Shown in pieces: positions 33,785-42,495 of a stretch of 64,000 nucleotides of DNA (its first letter is position 1; the number at the start of each line of letters is the position of its first letter). The position numbers and the translations under genes were made by a program. Under the pieces are notes generated by a model, which was not told the origin of the DNA, did no database searches, and saw nothing but the letters and a program-made list of their open reading frames with translations. The stretch lies in contig CAWJFW010000008.1 of NCBI GenBank assembly GCA_963842305.1, positions 1 to 64,000 of the forward strand. The letters run 5' to 3'. Source of the stretch: JAIBJN01 sp963842305 (GTDB lineage: Bacteria > Actinomycetota > Thermoleophilia > Gaiellales > Gaiellaceae).

Positions 33785-35068
33785 CTACTGAACGAGGGTC
33801 GCCACAAGCCCGACGGCGGCGCAGGTCGCCACCGTCAGGACGACGCCGGCGCGGAAGCGCCACACTGCCAGGAACGCCGCGACCGCGAGCACGATCACGA
33901 GCCAGTCCGGCTCACCCTCGCTGAAGGCGGCGTGCCGGGCGACGAAGACGGCCAGCGCGGCGATCACGCCGACGACGCCGATCGTGATGCCGTTCAACGA
34001 GGCTGCGAACGCGCCCGTCGTGCGGATCCGATCGATGATCGGAGCGCCGCTGAGAATGAACACGAACGAAGGAACGAACGTGCACAGCGTGGCGATCGTC
34101 GCCCCCGCCAGGCCCCAGGCCAGCCCTCCCTCCACGTTGTAGCCGGCGAGGAAGCCGACGAATGTGTTGACCATGATCAGCGGCCCAGGCGTCGACTCCC
34201 CGAGCGCCAGACCCGCGACCATGTCGTCCGGCGTGAGCCAGCCGAAGCGGTCGACCGCCGCCGTCGCGACGAAGGGGAGCACCGCGTAGGCCCCGCCGAA
34301 CGTGACGAGCGCGGCGACCGTGAAGAAGCCGGCCAGTTCTGCCACGAGCCCGCCGGCGGCAAGAAGAACGGCGAGAGGGACGAGCCAGACGAGGAGCGTC
34401 TTAACGAAGCGGCGGCGCAGACCCTTCTCGGGCGGCGAGACTTCGCGCTCCTCCTCGCCCCCCGGTTCGGAGGATGCCCCGAGCAGGAGCGGCCGTCTCG
34501 TGCCGGCCAGATACCCGGCCAGGGCCGCTATGGCGACGATGATCGGAAACGGAACGCCCGCTACGATCAGCCCGAACGCGACGGCCGCGAGCGCCAGCGC
34601 CGCCGGTGTGTGGATCACGCGTCCGCCGACCCGGATCACCGCGGCAGCGACGAGCGCGATCACTGCGGCCCCAAGCCCGCGGACGATGCCCGCGACTTCG
34701 GCAACCTCGCCGTACTCGACATAGATCGCGCTCATGATGCAAAGGAGCACGAACGAGGGGAGCACGAAGAGGCCGCCGGCGGTGATCGCGCCGCGCACGC
34801 CGTACATCGAGTAGCCGATGTAAGAGGCAAGCTGCTGCGCCTCCGGGCCCGGGAGCGCCATGCAGAAGTTGAGCGCGTGCAGGAAGCGGCGCTCCGAGAT
34901 CCAGCGACGCCGTTCGACGAGCTCGTCGTGCATGATCGCGATCTGCCCGGCAGGCCCACCGAAGCTGATCATCCCCAACCTCAGCCAGAAGCGGAACGCC
35001 TGGGCTTCGCTCGGCTTCGCCGTGGCCGGCTGACTCCGCGGCGAGCCCGCGGCCGCCTCGGTGGACAT
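33785..35068 (-). CDS. chrA: Chromate transporter, ChrA (long-chain, two-domain)
   Basis: 427 residues, the full-length form with two homologous CHR halves. The N-terminal half has FWLRLGMISFGGPAGQIAIMHDELVERRRWISERRFLHALNFCMALPGPEAQQLASYIG; the second has FFTVAALVTFGGAYAVLPFVATAAVDRFGWLTPDDMVAGLALGESTPGPLIMVNTFVGF. The paired FGG and PGP motifs are diagnostic. About ten to twelve membrane helices. Expels chromate from the cytosol. It stands upstream of the arsenic operon, making a metal(loid)-resistance region. Confidence 0.93.
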   Translation of the reverse strand: MSTEAAAGSPRSQPATAKPSEAQAFRFWLRLGMISFGGPAGQIAIMHDELVERRRWISERRFLHALNFCMALPGPEAQQLASYIGYSMYGVRGAITAGGLFVLPSFVLLCIMSAIYVEYGEVAEVAGIVRGLGAAVIALVAAAVIRVGGRVIHTPAALALAAVAFGLIVAGVPFPIIVAIAALAGYLAGTRRPLLLGASSEPGGEEEREVSPPEKGLRRRFVKTLLVWLVPLAVLLAAGGLVAELAGFFTVAALVTFGGAYAVLPFVATAAVDRFGWLTPDDMVAGLALGESTPGPLIMVNTFVGFLAGYNVEGGLAWGLAGATIATLCTFVPSFVFILSGAPIIDRIRTTGAFAASLNGITIGVVGVIAALAVFVARHAAFSEGEPDWLVIVLAVAAFLAVWRFRAGVVLTVATCAAVGLVATLVQ

Positions 35069-35303
35069 GCAGCCAGCCTGTCACGCCAGGCGGGGACGGC
35101 CAAGTCTGACTTGTTCTCACTTTCGATCGCTGAACTCGCCACCACGAGCCTGGATTCGGACGTATTCGGGTGGTACGTCAGGAGCATGCCCGGCACGGAT
35201 CGGTTCGGACCCGCGACACCAGCAGCCGCGGAGTGACCGGTTCCGCCATACCGAAGATCAGCTGGCTGACGACGTCTGGGTTAGCCCGCGCAGTGCGCCA
35301 GCG

Positions 35304-35696
35304 TCACACGCTAAGCTCGACAGCCAGCTCCCCAGTCCTGCCGGCGATCTCGTCACGGATGCGCCGCACGTCCTCGAGCGGTAGGCCCTTCGGATCGGTC
35401 AGCTCCCAGTCGATGTAGCGCTTGCCCGGGATGGAGGGGCAGGCGTCGCCGCAGCCCATAGTCACGACCACATCCGCCCACTCGGCATCGGTCTGCTCCA
35501 GCCGATGCGGCACGCGCTCGCTGAGGTCGACGTCGAGCTCTTGCATCACCTGGACGACCTCAGGGTGGACGTTCGCGGCTGGTGCCGTCCCGGCCGAGCG
35601 CGCCTCGTGGTGACCGTCGGAGGCCGCGGTGAACAGCTCTTCGGCCATCTGTGAGCGACCCGCATTCTGCACGCACACGAAAAGGACGCGGCTCAT
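35304..35696 (-). CDS. arsC: Arsenate reductase, low-molecular-weight-phosphatase type
   Basis: 130 residues. The P-loop is VCVQNAGRS (Cys8...Arg14) and the redox cysteines are in MGCGDACPSIPG. The DWELTDPKG segment is typical. It reduces arsenate to arsenite using thioredoxin-type electrons. It is the last gene of the arsenic operon, overlapping the aquaporin stop by 4 nt. Confidence 0.95.
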   Translation of the reverse strand: MSRVLFVCVQNAGRSQMAEELFTAASDGHHEARSAGTAPAANVHPEVVQVMQELDVDLSERVPHRLEQTDAEWADVVVTMGCGDACPSIPGKRYIDWELTDPKGLPLEDVRRIRDEIAGRTGELAVELSV

Positions 35697-36397
35697 CGCG
35701 CCTCCTCAGTTTCGCGCCCGTTCATCAGTTCACCCGGGCGGGTCGGCTCCCCGCGCACGAACTGGTAGGCAAGCCCGCCGATCGCGGCGCCGAGGACGGG
35801 CGCGACGATGTAGAGCCAGAGGGCGTGAAAGTTGCCCGAGGCGATCGCGGGCCCGATCGAGCGCATCGGGTTCATCGACGCACCCGAGATCGGCCCGCCG
35901 AACGCTGCGTCGAGCCCGATCGTGCCGCCGATCGCGATCGCGGCTGCCTCCCCCACTGCGCGCGTGTCGGTGGCGACCGCCAGGATTACGAACATGAGGA
36001 GAGCGGTCATGACGAGCTCGAAGAAGAACGACTGCGCCTGCGATCCGGAGGGGAGTGTCGCGCCGACATCAGCGATGTCGCCGAGCGAGGCGCGCAAAAG
36101 GAACGCTGCGAGGATGGCGCCCGTGAGTTGGGCCCCCCAGTAGCCGAGGGCGCGCGGCCAGGAGAAATGGCGCGTGAGGGCGAAGGCAAAGGTGACGGCG
36201 CCGTTGAAGTGCGCGCCGGAGATGTGCCCGACCGCGTAGATCATCACCATGATCACGAGCCCGAAGGTGATCGCGATGCCGACCTGGCCCAGCGCGCCGG
36301 TCTTCGCGTCGACCATGACCGCGCCCGCGCCGGCGAAGACGAGGGCGAAGGTCCCGATCGCTTCAGCAACCAGGATGCGCGCCGTTCGCAGCTCCAT
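35693..36397 (-). CDS. MIP-family aquaglyceroporin in arsenic operon (AqpS-like)
   Basis: 234 residues, six membrane helices. The two pore boxes deviate from NPA: GAHFNGAVTF (residues 65-67 NGA) and SGASMNPMRS (176-178 NPM). The selectivity Arg after the second box is kept (R179). ATG 36397 overlaps the acetyltransferase stop (ATGA); an upstream in-frame extension is not needed. Placed between arsM and arsC, it plausibly lets arsenite (or methylated/acetylated arsenicals) leave the cell. No ArsB or Acr3 pump gene is in the operon. Confidence 0.88.
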   Translation of the reverse strand: MELRTARILVAEAIGTFALVFAGAGAVMVDAKTGALGQVGIAITFGLVIMVMIYAVGHISGAHFNGAVTFAFALTRHFSWPRALGYWGAQLTGAILAAFLLRASLGDIADVGATLPSGSQAQSFFFELVMTALLMFVILAVATDTRAVGEAAAIAIGGTIGLDAAFGGPISGASMNPMRSIGPAIASGNFHALWLYIVAPVLGAAIGGLAYQFVRGEPTRPGELMNGRETEEAR

Positions 36398-36903
36398 CAG
36401 TTGACGCTCTCGCTGCGCCGCTCGAGCAGGATCACGTCGCGCCAAACGCCGTCGAGCTTGCCGAGCCGCTTTCGTCGGCCGACGACCTCGAAGCCGACTC
36501 GCTCGTGCAGGCGGATGCTGCCGTCGTTCTCGGGGAACATTCCGGCTTCGATCGTCCAGATACCTGCAGCTTCGGTGGAGGCGATCAGCTCTTCGAGCAG
36601 GCGCCGGCCGACACCCTGGCCGCGAGCGGACTCGGCGACGTAGACACTGTTCTCGACCACGCCGCCGTAGCAGCAGCGGTCGGAGACGGGACTGACCGCA
36701 GCCCAGCCGATGACGTCGCCGCCACGGAGCGCGACGACGCGATGCTCGGGCAGGTGCGACGAATCCCAGGCTTCCCAGGTCGGAGCTTCGGTCTCGAAGG
36801 TCGCGTTCCTGGTCGCGATCCCGTCCTCGAAGACGCGGGCGACGCCGGGCCAGTGCTCCGGGCGAAGCTCCCTGATCGTGAGCTCTTCGGTGTCGAGCAC
36901 CAT
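36397..36903 (-). CDS. GNAT N-acetyltransferase, ArsN-like (arsinothricin/phosphinothricin type)
   Basis: 168 residues, single GNAT fold. The acetyl-CoA loop is ESARGQGVGRRLLEELI. NATFETEAPTWEAWD, GWAAVSPVSDRCCYGGVVENSVYV and the C-terminal HERVGFEVVGRRKRLGKLDGVWRDVILLERR are typical of the Pat/Bar/ArsN1 subfamily. These acetylate phosphinothricin or arsinothricin. Its location within the ars operon favours an arsenical substrate. Start and stop both overlap neighbours by 4 nt. Confidence 0.85.
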   Translation of the reverse strand: MVLDTEELTIRELRPEHWPGVARVFEDGIATRNATFETEAPTWEAWDSSHLPEHRVVALRGGDVIGWAAVSPVSDRCCYGGVVENSVYVAESARGQGVGRRLLEELIASTEAAGIWTIEAGMFPENDGSIRLHERVGFEVVGRRKRLGKLDGVWRDVILLERRSESVN

Positions 36904-37721
36904 CAGCAGCAGCCTGCGCTCGTCGCCGGCTGGATCACCGGCAGGCCTCTGTCGGCGGGATTGGAGGTCTTCACCGCCTTCACGATCGCACCGTGGATGC
37001 CGTCCTCGACCTCGTGCGTGAACTCGACCGAGACCTGCTCGAACCCCGCGGCCTCGAGCCCGGCCTCGTACTCACCCTTCGCAAGCGCACCCGCGATGCA
37101 GCCGACGTACGACCCGCGCTCGGCGCGCTCCCCCGGCGAGAGGCGGTCCTCTGCGACGAGGTCGGAGACACCTAGTCGGCCACCCGGCTTCAAGACGCGT
37201 GCGATCTCGGCGAGCACGGCGGCCTTTTCGGTGGAGAGGTTGATCACGCAGTTGGAGATGACCACGTCGATCGAGTCCGCCGGCAGCGGTACCTGCTCGA
37301 TGAACCCCTTGAGGAAGATCGCGTTCTCAATGCCAGCATCGGCGGCGTTCTTGCGCGCGAGCGCGAGCATCTCGTCGGTCATGTCCAGCCCATAGGCAAG
37401 ACCTGCCGGACCGACGCGCTTGGCGGAGAGGATGACGTCGATGCCGCCGCCGGAGCCGAGATCGAGCACCGTCTCGCCCTCCTTCAGCTCGGCGACCGCA
37501 GTGGGGTTGCCACAGCCGAGCGAGGCAAGGGCAGCGGCGTCCGGCAGCTCACCCCGCTGCTCGAGCGTATAGAGCGATTCGCCGAAGTCGGCGCTCGCCG
37601 TCTCGCCCTCGCAGCACGCGCCGCTTCCACAACCGCAGCTCGATTCTTCGGTCACGGCCTGGGCGACCTCCGCGTACTTGCGTCGCACGTCCTCACGCAA
37701 GGAATCAGACGTCGTCGTCAT
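36903..37721 (-). CDS. arsM: Arsenite S-adenosylmethionine methyltransferase
   Basis: 272 residues from ATG 37721. The SAM site is VLDLGSGGGIDVILSA with GLDMTDEMLALARKNA; Cys residues expected for As(III) binding are in ISNCVINLS and YVGCIAGAL. Additional Cys clusters are SSCGCGSGACCEG near the N-terminus and a terminal AGCC. It methylates arsenite stepwise. Translationally coupled to arsR upstream and the acetyltransferase downstream (ATGA overlaps). Confidence 0.95.
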   Translation of the reverse strand: MTTTSDSLREDVRRKYAEVAQAVTEESSCGCGSGACCEGETASADFGESLYTLEQRGELPDAAALASLGCGNPTAVAELKEGETVLDLGSGGGIDVILSAKRVGPAGLAYGLDMTDEMLALARKNAADAGIENAIFLKGFIEQVPLPADSIDVVISNCVINLSTEKAAVLAEIARVLKPGGRLGVSDLVAEDRLSPGERAERGSYVGCIAGALAKGEYEAGLEAAGFEQVSVEFTHEVEDGIHGAIVKAVKTSNPADRGLPVIQPATSAGCC

Positions 37722-38092
37722 CGAGTAAGAGCCTCCTCGGGATCGCGAGTCAAGTCGACCAGGCCAGCCAGCCGCGTGCTTGCTTCGGGCGTGAGTGAAA
37801 AGTAGGCCCACTTGCCTCGCTGCTCACGCTGTAGCAGACCGGCGGCGACGAGCCGCTTCAAGTGATGGGAAACCGTCGGCTGGGAGAGCCCCAGCGGCTC
37901 GATCAGGTGACAGGCGCATACCGGCACGTCGCTCGTCGCGACCCGATTGATGATGCGAACGCGTGCCGGATCGGCAAGGGCAGCGAAGAGCGCCGCACTC
38001 GCCTTCGCCTCCTCAACCGACAGAGCCGGGGCGGCGAGCGGTGCGCAGAAGTCGAGTGGAACTGCGGGTTCGACGACGGCCAGCTCTCGCAT
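37718..38092 (-). CDS. arsR: ArsR-family metalloregulatory repressor
   Basis: 124 residues. The winged helix has LFAALADPARVRIINRVA and LSQPTVSHHLKRLVAAGLLQREQRGKWAYF. Candidate As(III) ligands are the CAC pair in DVPVCACHLIE plus C16 near the N-terminus. First gene of the operon; its stop overlaps arsM. A palindromic site lies 17 bp upstream. It should repress the operon until trivalent arsenic binds. Confidence 0.93.
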   Translation of the reverse strand: MRELAVVEPAVPLDFCAPLAAPALSVEEAKASAALFAALADPARVRIINRVATSDVPVCACHLIEPLGLSQPTVSHHLKRLVAAGLLQREQRGKWAYFSLTPEASTRLAGLVDLTRDPEEALTR

Positions 38093-38108
38093 TGACGCTC
38101 GTCAATAT

Positions 38109-38124
38109 ATCGACCTTGGTCGAT
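38109..38124. promoter_or_regulatory. Palindromic operator upstream of arsR
   Basis: Perfect inverted repeat ATCGACC-TT-GGTCGAT, in an AT-rich patch (TCAATATATCGACC...) that stands out from the GC-rich surroundings. Position just before arsR fits an ArsR operator overlapping the operon promoter. Confidence 0.65.
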
Positions 38125-38181
38125 GTGTCAAGCCACCCGATCTGGACAGCCTCCACCACCCGGCAGCGGCCGGCCGGCCGG

Positions 38182-39390
38182 CTACTGGATGAGCGTCAGC
38201 AGCTTGAACATCGGGAGGTACATCGCGATGATGATCACCCCGACGACGACGCCGACGGCGATCATCATCAGCGGCTCGATGATCGACGTCAGGTTGGCGA
38301 TCGCGGCGTCGACCTCGTCCTCGTAGAAGTCCGCGATCTTCGTGAGCATCTTTTCGAGCTCTCCCGTTTCCTCGCCGACCCGCACCATGTGCGAGACCAT
38401 CGGCGGGAAGATTGCCGCCTCGCTCAGCGGGACGGCGATCGGCACACCCTGTGTGACGCGCTCCCGGACGAGTGTGGTCGCGTCCTCGATCAGGCTGTTG
38501 CCCGCGGTCGCGCCCGTGATCTCGAGCGAGCGGATGATGTCGACGCCGGCGGCGACCAGGGTCGAGAGCGTGCGCGAGAAGCGGGCCATCCCGACCTTGA
38601 TGATCACCTTGCCGATGCCCATCGGCGCGCGGATGCGGATGGCGTCCCAGACGCGCCGGCCCTTCTCCGTCTTCTTGGCACGCCTGAGGACGTAGAAGGC
38701 GAGCGCGACGAGCGGGAAGACGATCCACCACTTGGCGCGCAGGAAGTCCGAGGCGGTAACGACGATCTGCGTGAGCATCGGTAGGTCGCCGCCGAGCTGC
38801 TCGAAGATCCCGACGAAGACCGGGACGAGGAAGAGGAGCATGCCGATCAGGACGAGCGTCGCGAACGACAGCACCATGATCGGATACATCATCGCGCCGC
38901 GTACCCGGCGCTTGATCTTGGTCTCCTTCTCGATCTGGTAGGCGACACGGTCAAGCACGACGTCCAGGATTCCTGCGGCTTCGCCGGCCTCCACCATGGC
39001 GATGAAGAGCCGGGAGAAGACCCTCGGGTGCCGGGACATGGCCTCGGACAGGAGCAGGCCGCTCTCGACGTCCGCACGCAGCTCGCCGATCACCACGCCG
39101 AGCTTCCGATCCTCCGTCTGCTCCTCGAGGATGACCAGCGCCGTGACGACGTTCAGCCCTGCCTCGATCATCGTCGCGAACTGGCGCGAGAAGATCTGAA
39201 GCGACTTCGCCTTGACCTTCTTGATCGCGATGCCTTGGCTCTTCCCGGCCGCGTCCCGTGAGGACAGCTCCGTGGCGAGCAGCCCGCGGACACGCAGCTG
39301 CTCGCGCGCGGCCGGAAGATCGGGGGCGCTGATCTCCCCCGTGAGCTCTGCGCCGGAGGCGTTGATCGCCGTGTATGCGTACGAGGCCAT
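38182..39390 (-). CDS. pilC: Type IV pilus inner-membrane platform protein PilC (GspF family)
   Basis: About 402 residues. It starts MASYAYTAINASGAELTGEI (ATG 39390; in-frame ATG 39408 also possible). Two GspF domains are visible: FSRQFATMIEAGLNVVTALVILEEQ and ARFSRTLSTLVAAGVDIIRSLEITG, each followed by long membrane helices; the C-terminus is typical (IEPLMMIAVGVVVGVIIIAMYLPMFKLLTLIQ). PilC links the motor ATPases to the assembly platform. It is the last gene of the pilT-M-N-O-P-V-C operon. Confidence 0.95.
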   Translation of the reverse strand: MASYAYTAINASGAELTGEISAPDLPAAREQLRVRGLLATELSSRDAAGKSQGIAIKKVKAKSLQIFSRQFATMIEAGLNVVTALVILEEQTEDRKLGVVIGELRADVESGLLLSEAMSRHPRVFSRLFIAMVEAGEAAGILDVVLDRVAYQIEKETKIKRRVRGAMMYPIMVLSFATLVLIGMLLFLVPVFVGIFEQLGGDLPMLTQIVVTASDFLRAKWWIVFPLVALAFYVLRRAKKTEKGRRVWDAIRIRAPMGIGKVIIKVGMARFSRTLSTLVAAGVDIIRSLEITGATAGNSLIEDATTLVRERVTQGVPIAVPLSEAAIFPPMVSHMVRVGEETGELEKMLTKIADFYEDEVDAAIANLTSIIEPLMMIAVGVVVGVIIIAMYLPMFKLLTLIQ

Positions 39391-39459
39391 CCGCTCCGAA
39401 ATCGGCATCCCCGCGCCCCGGCTTGAGCGCCTGAGGCGACCCGCTCGAGCGTTGCTTCC

Positions 39460-40227
39460 TCAGCCGGTCGACTGGTCGAACGTCGACGCGACGCGCGCCC
39501 AGACCTTGTACGGCGATGCCTGGTCGCGAACGACGATCGTGATCAGCTTGACGGAGCGCCCCGTGGCGCCGCTCGAGTTCCGGACCTCGCTCCAGGTCGC
39601 GTACAGATCCACGCGATAGTTCCGTCCGTCCGCGCCGGTGACGTTGGTCGTCGGAATTAGCGTCGTACACGGCGCCGTCCCGCAGGCGTTCACGTCCACC
39701 CTCTGGACGATCGGCGTCGGGACGCCCGCACTGTGTGCGACCGCGGCGGTCCCGTCGATCCCTCGCGTGACCGTCCAGCTGTTTCCACCGGCACCGGCGG
39801 TCACCCTGACGATCTCGTAATCGACCTTGACCCGGAAGCCGTTCGTCGACGGGAAGCTCGAGCCGTTGGCGACCTGCATCGACGTCGTGGATGCCGTCAT
39901 GGCGCTTGCAAGGCTCGACGTCGCCGAGCCGCCCACCGAGTAGGCGAGGTCGCCCTTGTAGACAGCGTCGGCCGCGTTCACGGCCGTGTTGGCGAGCCCG
40001 ATCGACTCGTACTTCGCGGCTCGGAGCTTCTCCATCTGCGAGTTGGCGAGCACGGCCGCCGTCGTCTGGTAGCCGGCGTTGCGGATGGAGACGATGCCGG
40101 ACTGGAACATCGTGAAGACGGCGAGCAGGCCGACGACCATGACACTCATCGCCGCCAGGAGCTCGATCATGCCGAAGCCGCCCTCGCTTCGGGCAGACAC
40201 AGACCGGGGCCGCCGCTGGAAAGACAC
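39460..40227 (-). CDS. Minor prepilin, PilV-like
   Basis: 255 residues. The class III signal GGF-GMIELLAAMSVMVVGLLAVFTMF shows prepilin peptidase cleavage before Phe and Glu at position +5. The rest is a long beta-rich passenger (TASTTSMQVANGSSFPSTNGFRVKVDYEIVRVTAG...; two Cys in NACGTAPCTT). IRNAGYQTTAAVLANSQMEKLRA is typical for PilV/PulI relatives. It sits between the PilP-position gene and pilC. A minor or tip-initiating pilin is inferred. Confidence 0.88.
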   Translation of the reverse strand: MSFQRRPRSVSARSEGGFGMIELLAAMSVMVVGLLAVFTMFQSGIVSIRNAGYQTTAAVLANSQMEKLRAAKYESIGLANTAVNAADAVYKGDLAYSVGGSATSSLASAMTASTTSMQVANGSSFPSTNGFRVKVDYEIVRVTAGAGGNSWTVTRGIDGTAAVAHSAGVPTPIVQRVDVNACGTAPCTTLIPTTNVTGADGRNYRVDLYATWSEVRNSSGATGRSVKLITIVVRDQASPYKVWARVASTFDQSTG

Positions 40228-40278
40228 CGCAGACTCGTATCGGCAGTCCGGATCCCCCGCTCAAGCACAGAGAGGGGA

Positions 40279-40962
40279 TCAGTTCATGACGTCGACGAGC
40301 TTGACCTCGAACTGCGTCGTGTCTGGTGCGGCGATGAGCGTGACCTCCTCGCCCACCCGGATCTCGATCGTCTCCTCGCCGCCCTCGAACATGCCCTGGA
40401 CGACGCCGATCGTTGCCCCTTCGAGCGTAAGCCCGACGAGCGTGAACGTCGGATCGGAGGCCGGAAACTCCTCTCCGACGGAAACCGTGTCGGAGACGCC
40501 GTTGATCTCCATCACCGCGGTCAGCTCGACGTCGCCGTCATCTCCGCCTCCGGTCGTGCTGCCGCCGCCGCCAGTAGTCGGTGTCGGGGTGGTCGGCGTG
40601 GGAGTGGTCGGCGTGGAGTCGATCGGCGGATAGGGCGAGAGGAACGGGTCGCGGCCCCTGAAAAGACTGAAGGAGATGAGCTTGGCGGGGCCCGCCTCGG
40701 GAGGAACGTCCGTGTCCGCCAGGGCGCCTGCGGGAGTCGCGGGAGCTGCGCCCGCCGGAGCCGGAACGGCTCCTGCCGGGGCCGTCGTCGTCACGGGCGC
40801 CGCCTCGGACGCCTTCGCGCCGCCGAAGAGCGTCCCGAACATCTTCGGCCCCTGCCAGACAGCGAGGCCGAGGAAAATCGGGACGAGCACGAAGAGCAGC
40901 TTCTTCTGCTTGGCCTCCTTGGCCTTGAGCCGTGCCTGTGCGTTGCGCTTCGCGGATGCCAT
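40279..40962 (-). CDS. PilP-position single-pass membrane protein
   Basis: 227 residues. A basic N-terminus and one membrane helix (KKLLFVLVPIFLGLAVWQG, residues ~20-38) are followed by an Ala/Pro linker, a Thr/Gly-rich stretch and a beta-rich C-terminal domain (VELTAVMEINGVSDTVSVGEEF...VTLIAAPDTTQFEVKLVDVMN). Gene order after pilM-pilN-pilO suggests a PilP counterpart, but it is not a lipoprotein and no secretin is encoded, so the role would be scaffold-like. No sequence match to PilP can be asserted. Confidence 0.7.
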   Translation of the reverse strand: MASAKRNAQARLKAKEAKQKKLLFVLVPIFLGLAVWQGPKMFGTLFGGAKASEAAPVTTTAPAGAVPAPAGAAPATPAGALADTDVPPEAGPAKLISFSLFRGRDPFLSPYPPIDSTPTTPTPTTPTPTTGGGGSTTGGGDDGDVELTAVMEINGVSDTVSVGEEFPASDPTFTLVGLTLEGATIGVVQGMFEGGEETIEIRVGEEVTLIAAPDTTQFEVKLVDVMN

Positions 40963-40964
40963 GG

Positions 40965-41645
40965 CTACGGGGTCTGCAGAGTGGGGTCTGCCGCGGGCGC
41001 GGTCGTCGTTGCCGACGTATCGGTGCTCGCGGGTGCGACGGGCGCGGCCGGAGCCACCGGCACCGCGGCCGCGGCCGGGGGCGCAGTCGAGTAGTAGTAG
41101 GCCGTCAGGGTCAGGGAAGCGGCGATCTGCGGAAAGCCTCCGGCGCCTTCCTTCATGCTGAGCGAGTCCAGGGTGAAGAGCCGGCCCTCAGCCTCGAGCT
41201 CGCCGTCGCGCACGCTCACGAGGTTGCGCGTCCGGAAGAGGAAGTCGGTCAGGTCGTAGTAGTTCCCCTCGAACGAGAGGTTGATCGGGAGGGCGCTATA
41301 GCCCGTGCGGACCGCGCCCGCCTGCGGCGCGATCGACAGGAAGTCGATGCCGGATGCGGCCGCGACGGCGTTGAGCTCGAGGATGATCCCCGGCATGTCG
41401 TCGTCGTCGGGCATCGCCTTCGTGACTCGGAAGACGTCGGCCACCTGGATGGCCGACTCGTCGCCACCCTGGGGCTGCCGCTCGGCGGCCATTGCCACTT
41501 CCAGCTGGGTCTCGAGCGTCGCGATCTCGCCGCTCAGCCGGCCGGCCGCGTCCTGCTTCGGCTTGATGAGCAGGAAGTAGCCGACGGCGGCCAGGATCAG
41601 GAGCGCCGGAAGGACGATGACGGCGACCGGGATCTGCTTCTTCAT
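40965..41645 (-). CDS. pilO: PilO-like pilus assembly protein
   Basis: 226 residues. One N-terminal membrane helix (IPVAVIVLPALLILAAVGYFLLI), a coiled-coil segment (DAAGRLSGEIATLETQLEVA) and a ferredoxin-like domain (LPINLSFEGNYYDLTDFLFRTRNLV) are the PilO layout. The C-terminus is Ala/Pro/Thr-rich. ATG overlaps the pilN stop. PilN/PilO pairs form the alignment subcomplex of type IV pili. Confidence 0.85.
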   Translation of the reverse strand: MKKQIPVAVIVLPALLILAAVGYFLLIKPKQDAAGRLSGEIATLETQLEVAMAAERQPQGGDESAIQVADVFRVTKAMPDDDDMPGIILELNAVAAASGIDFLSIAPQAGAVRTGYSALPINLSFEGNYYDLTDFLFRTRNLVSVRDGELEAEGRLFTLDSLSMKEGAGGFPQIAASLTLTAYYYSTAPPAAAAVPVAPAAPVAPASTDTSATTTAPAADPTLQTP

Positions 41646-42493
41646 TCCGCAGGCACCCCCTCCGGAACGATCGTCGCGACGATCGAGAAGCTGAAGTCGC
41701 TGGGACTGCCGCTGGCCCCGCCCTCGGTCGTCGAGTCCGCACCGCGCGAGCTCGATTGCAGCGTCACACTCGAGAACTCCGGGACCACCTCGAGGCGCGA
41801 GAGGAGGACCGCCACGTCCGCCTGGGTGTGAGCCTGGCCGTTGATGGTGAACGTTCCTTCCCCGGCGACGGAGGGAACGGCCCCCGGCGTCGTCGTGGCG
41901 GCTCCCGTAGTCGAAGCGATCGAAGTCATCCAGACGTCCTCCGGAAGCACGAGGGAGAACTCGCGCAGGATGCGATCCCAGGCGACGCGAGCGGCGAGAG
42001 CCTCGGAGAGCGCGGCGGTACGGGCCTGGCCCTCGCCAGCGATTGCGCCGGCGCCCTGGTCGACGTCCGGAGTCGCCTGCGCCGTGAGCTCCGCGAGCTG
42101 GGCGCGCAGGTCGTCCGCCTGGGCCTGGCGGTCGTTCGCTCGCGCGCTCATGAGCATGAAGGCGCCCGCAAGCGCGGCGAGCACGAGGAGCGCCACGAGG
42201 GCGACGACGATCTTGAGGAAGGCGGGAGACGCCGCCGTCTTCTCACGCTCGCTCTCGTTCGGCATGAGGTCGAATGACCGCATGAGCGGGACGGCCGGCG
42301 GCGGCGGCGAGGACTTGGGCGAGACGTTCTGCTCCTTGGGAGCCTTGGGCTCCTTCTTCGCGCGCGAGAACGAGAAGCTCGTGCGCGACTTTTTCTCCTT
42401 CGCCGGCTTCTCCTCGATCGCCACATCCTCTTCGACCGGGCCCTTTCCGCGCCGGAAGAGGTCGGAGAGCTTGATCTCCTTCTTCAGATCCAT
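41642..42493 (-). CDS. pilN: PilN-like pilus assembly protein
   Basis: 283 residues from ATG 42493. A long charged cytosolic N-terminus (residues 1-90) contains RSFDLMPNESERE, equivalent to the short PilN motif that binds PilM. A membrane helix follows (KIVVALVALLVLAALAGAFMLM), then a coiled coil and a small beta domain (DVWMTSIASTTG...GTFTINGQAHTQADVAVLLSRLE). It lies 2 bp downstream of pilM and overlaps pilO. Confidence 0.87.
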   Translation of the reverse strand: MDLKKEIKLSDLFRRGKGPVEEDVAIEEKPAKEKKSRTSFSFSRAKKEPKAPKEQNVSPKSSPPPPAVPLMRSFDLMPNESEREKTAASPAFLKIVVALVALLVLAALAGAFMLMSARANDRQAQADDLRAQLAELTAQATPDVDQGAGAIAGEGQARTAALSEALAARVAWDRILREFSLVLPEDVWMTSIASTTGAATTTPGAVPSVAGEGTFTINGQAHTQADVAVLLSRLEVVPEFSSVTLQSSSRGADSTTEGGASGSPSDFSFSIVATIVPEGVPAE

Positions 42494-42495
42494 CG

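Noticed and set aside
37718..37811. In-frame upstream extension of arsM
   Set aside because: The extension would overlap arsR far into its coding sequence; the ATGA-overlap start at 37721 matches all other junctions in the operon.
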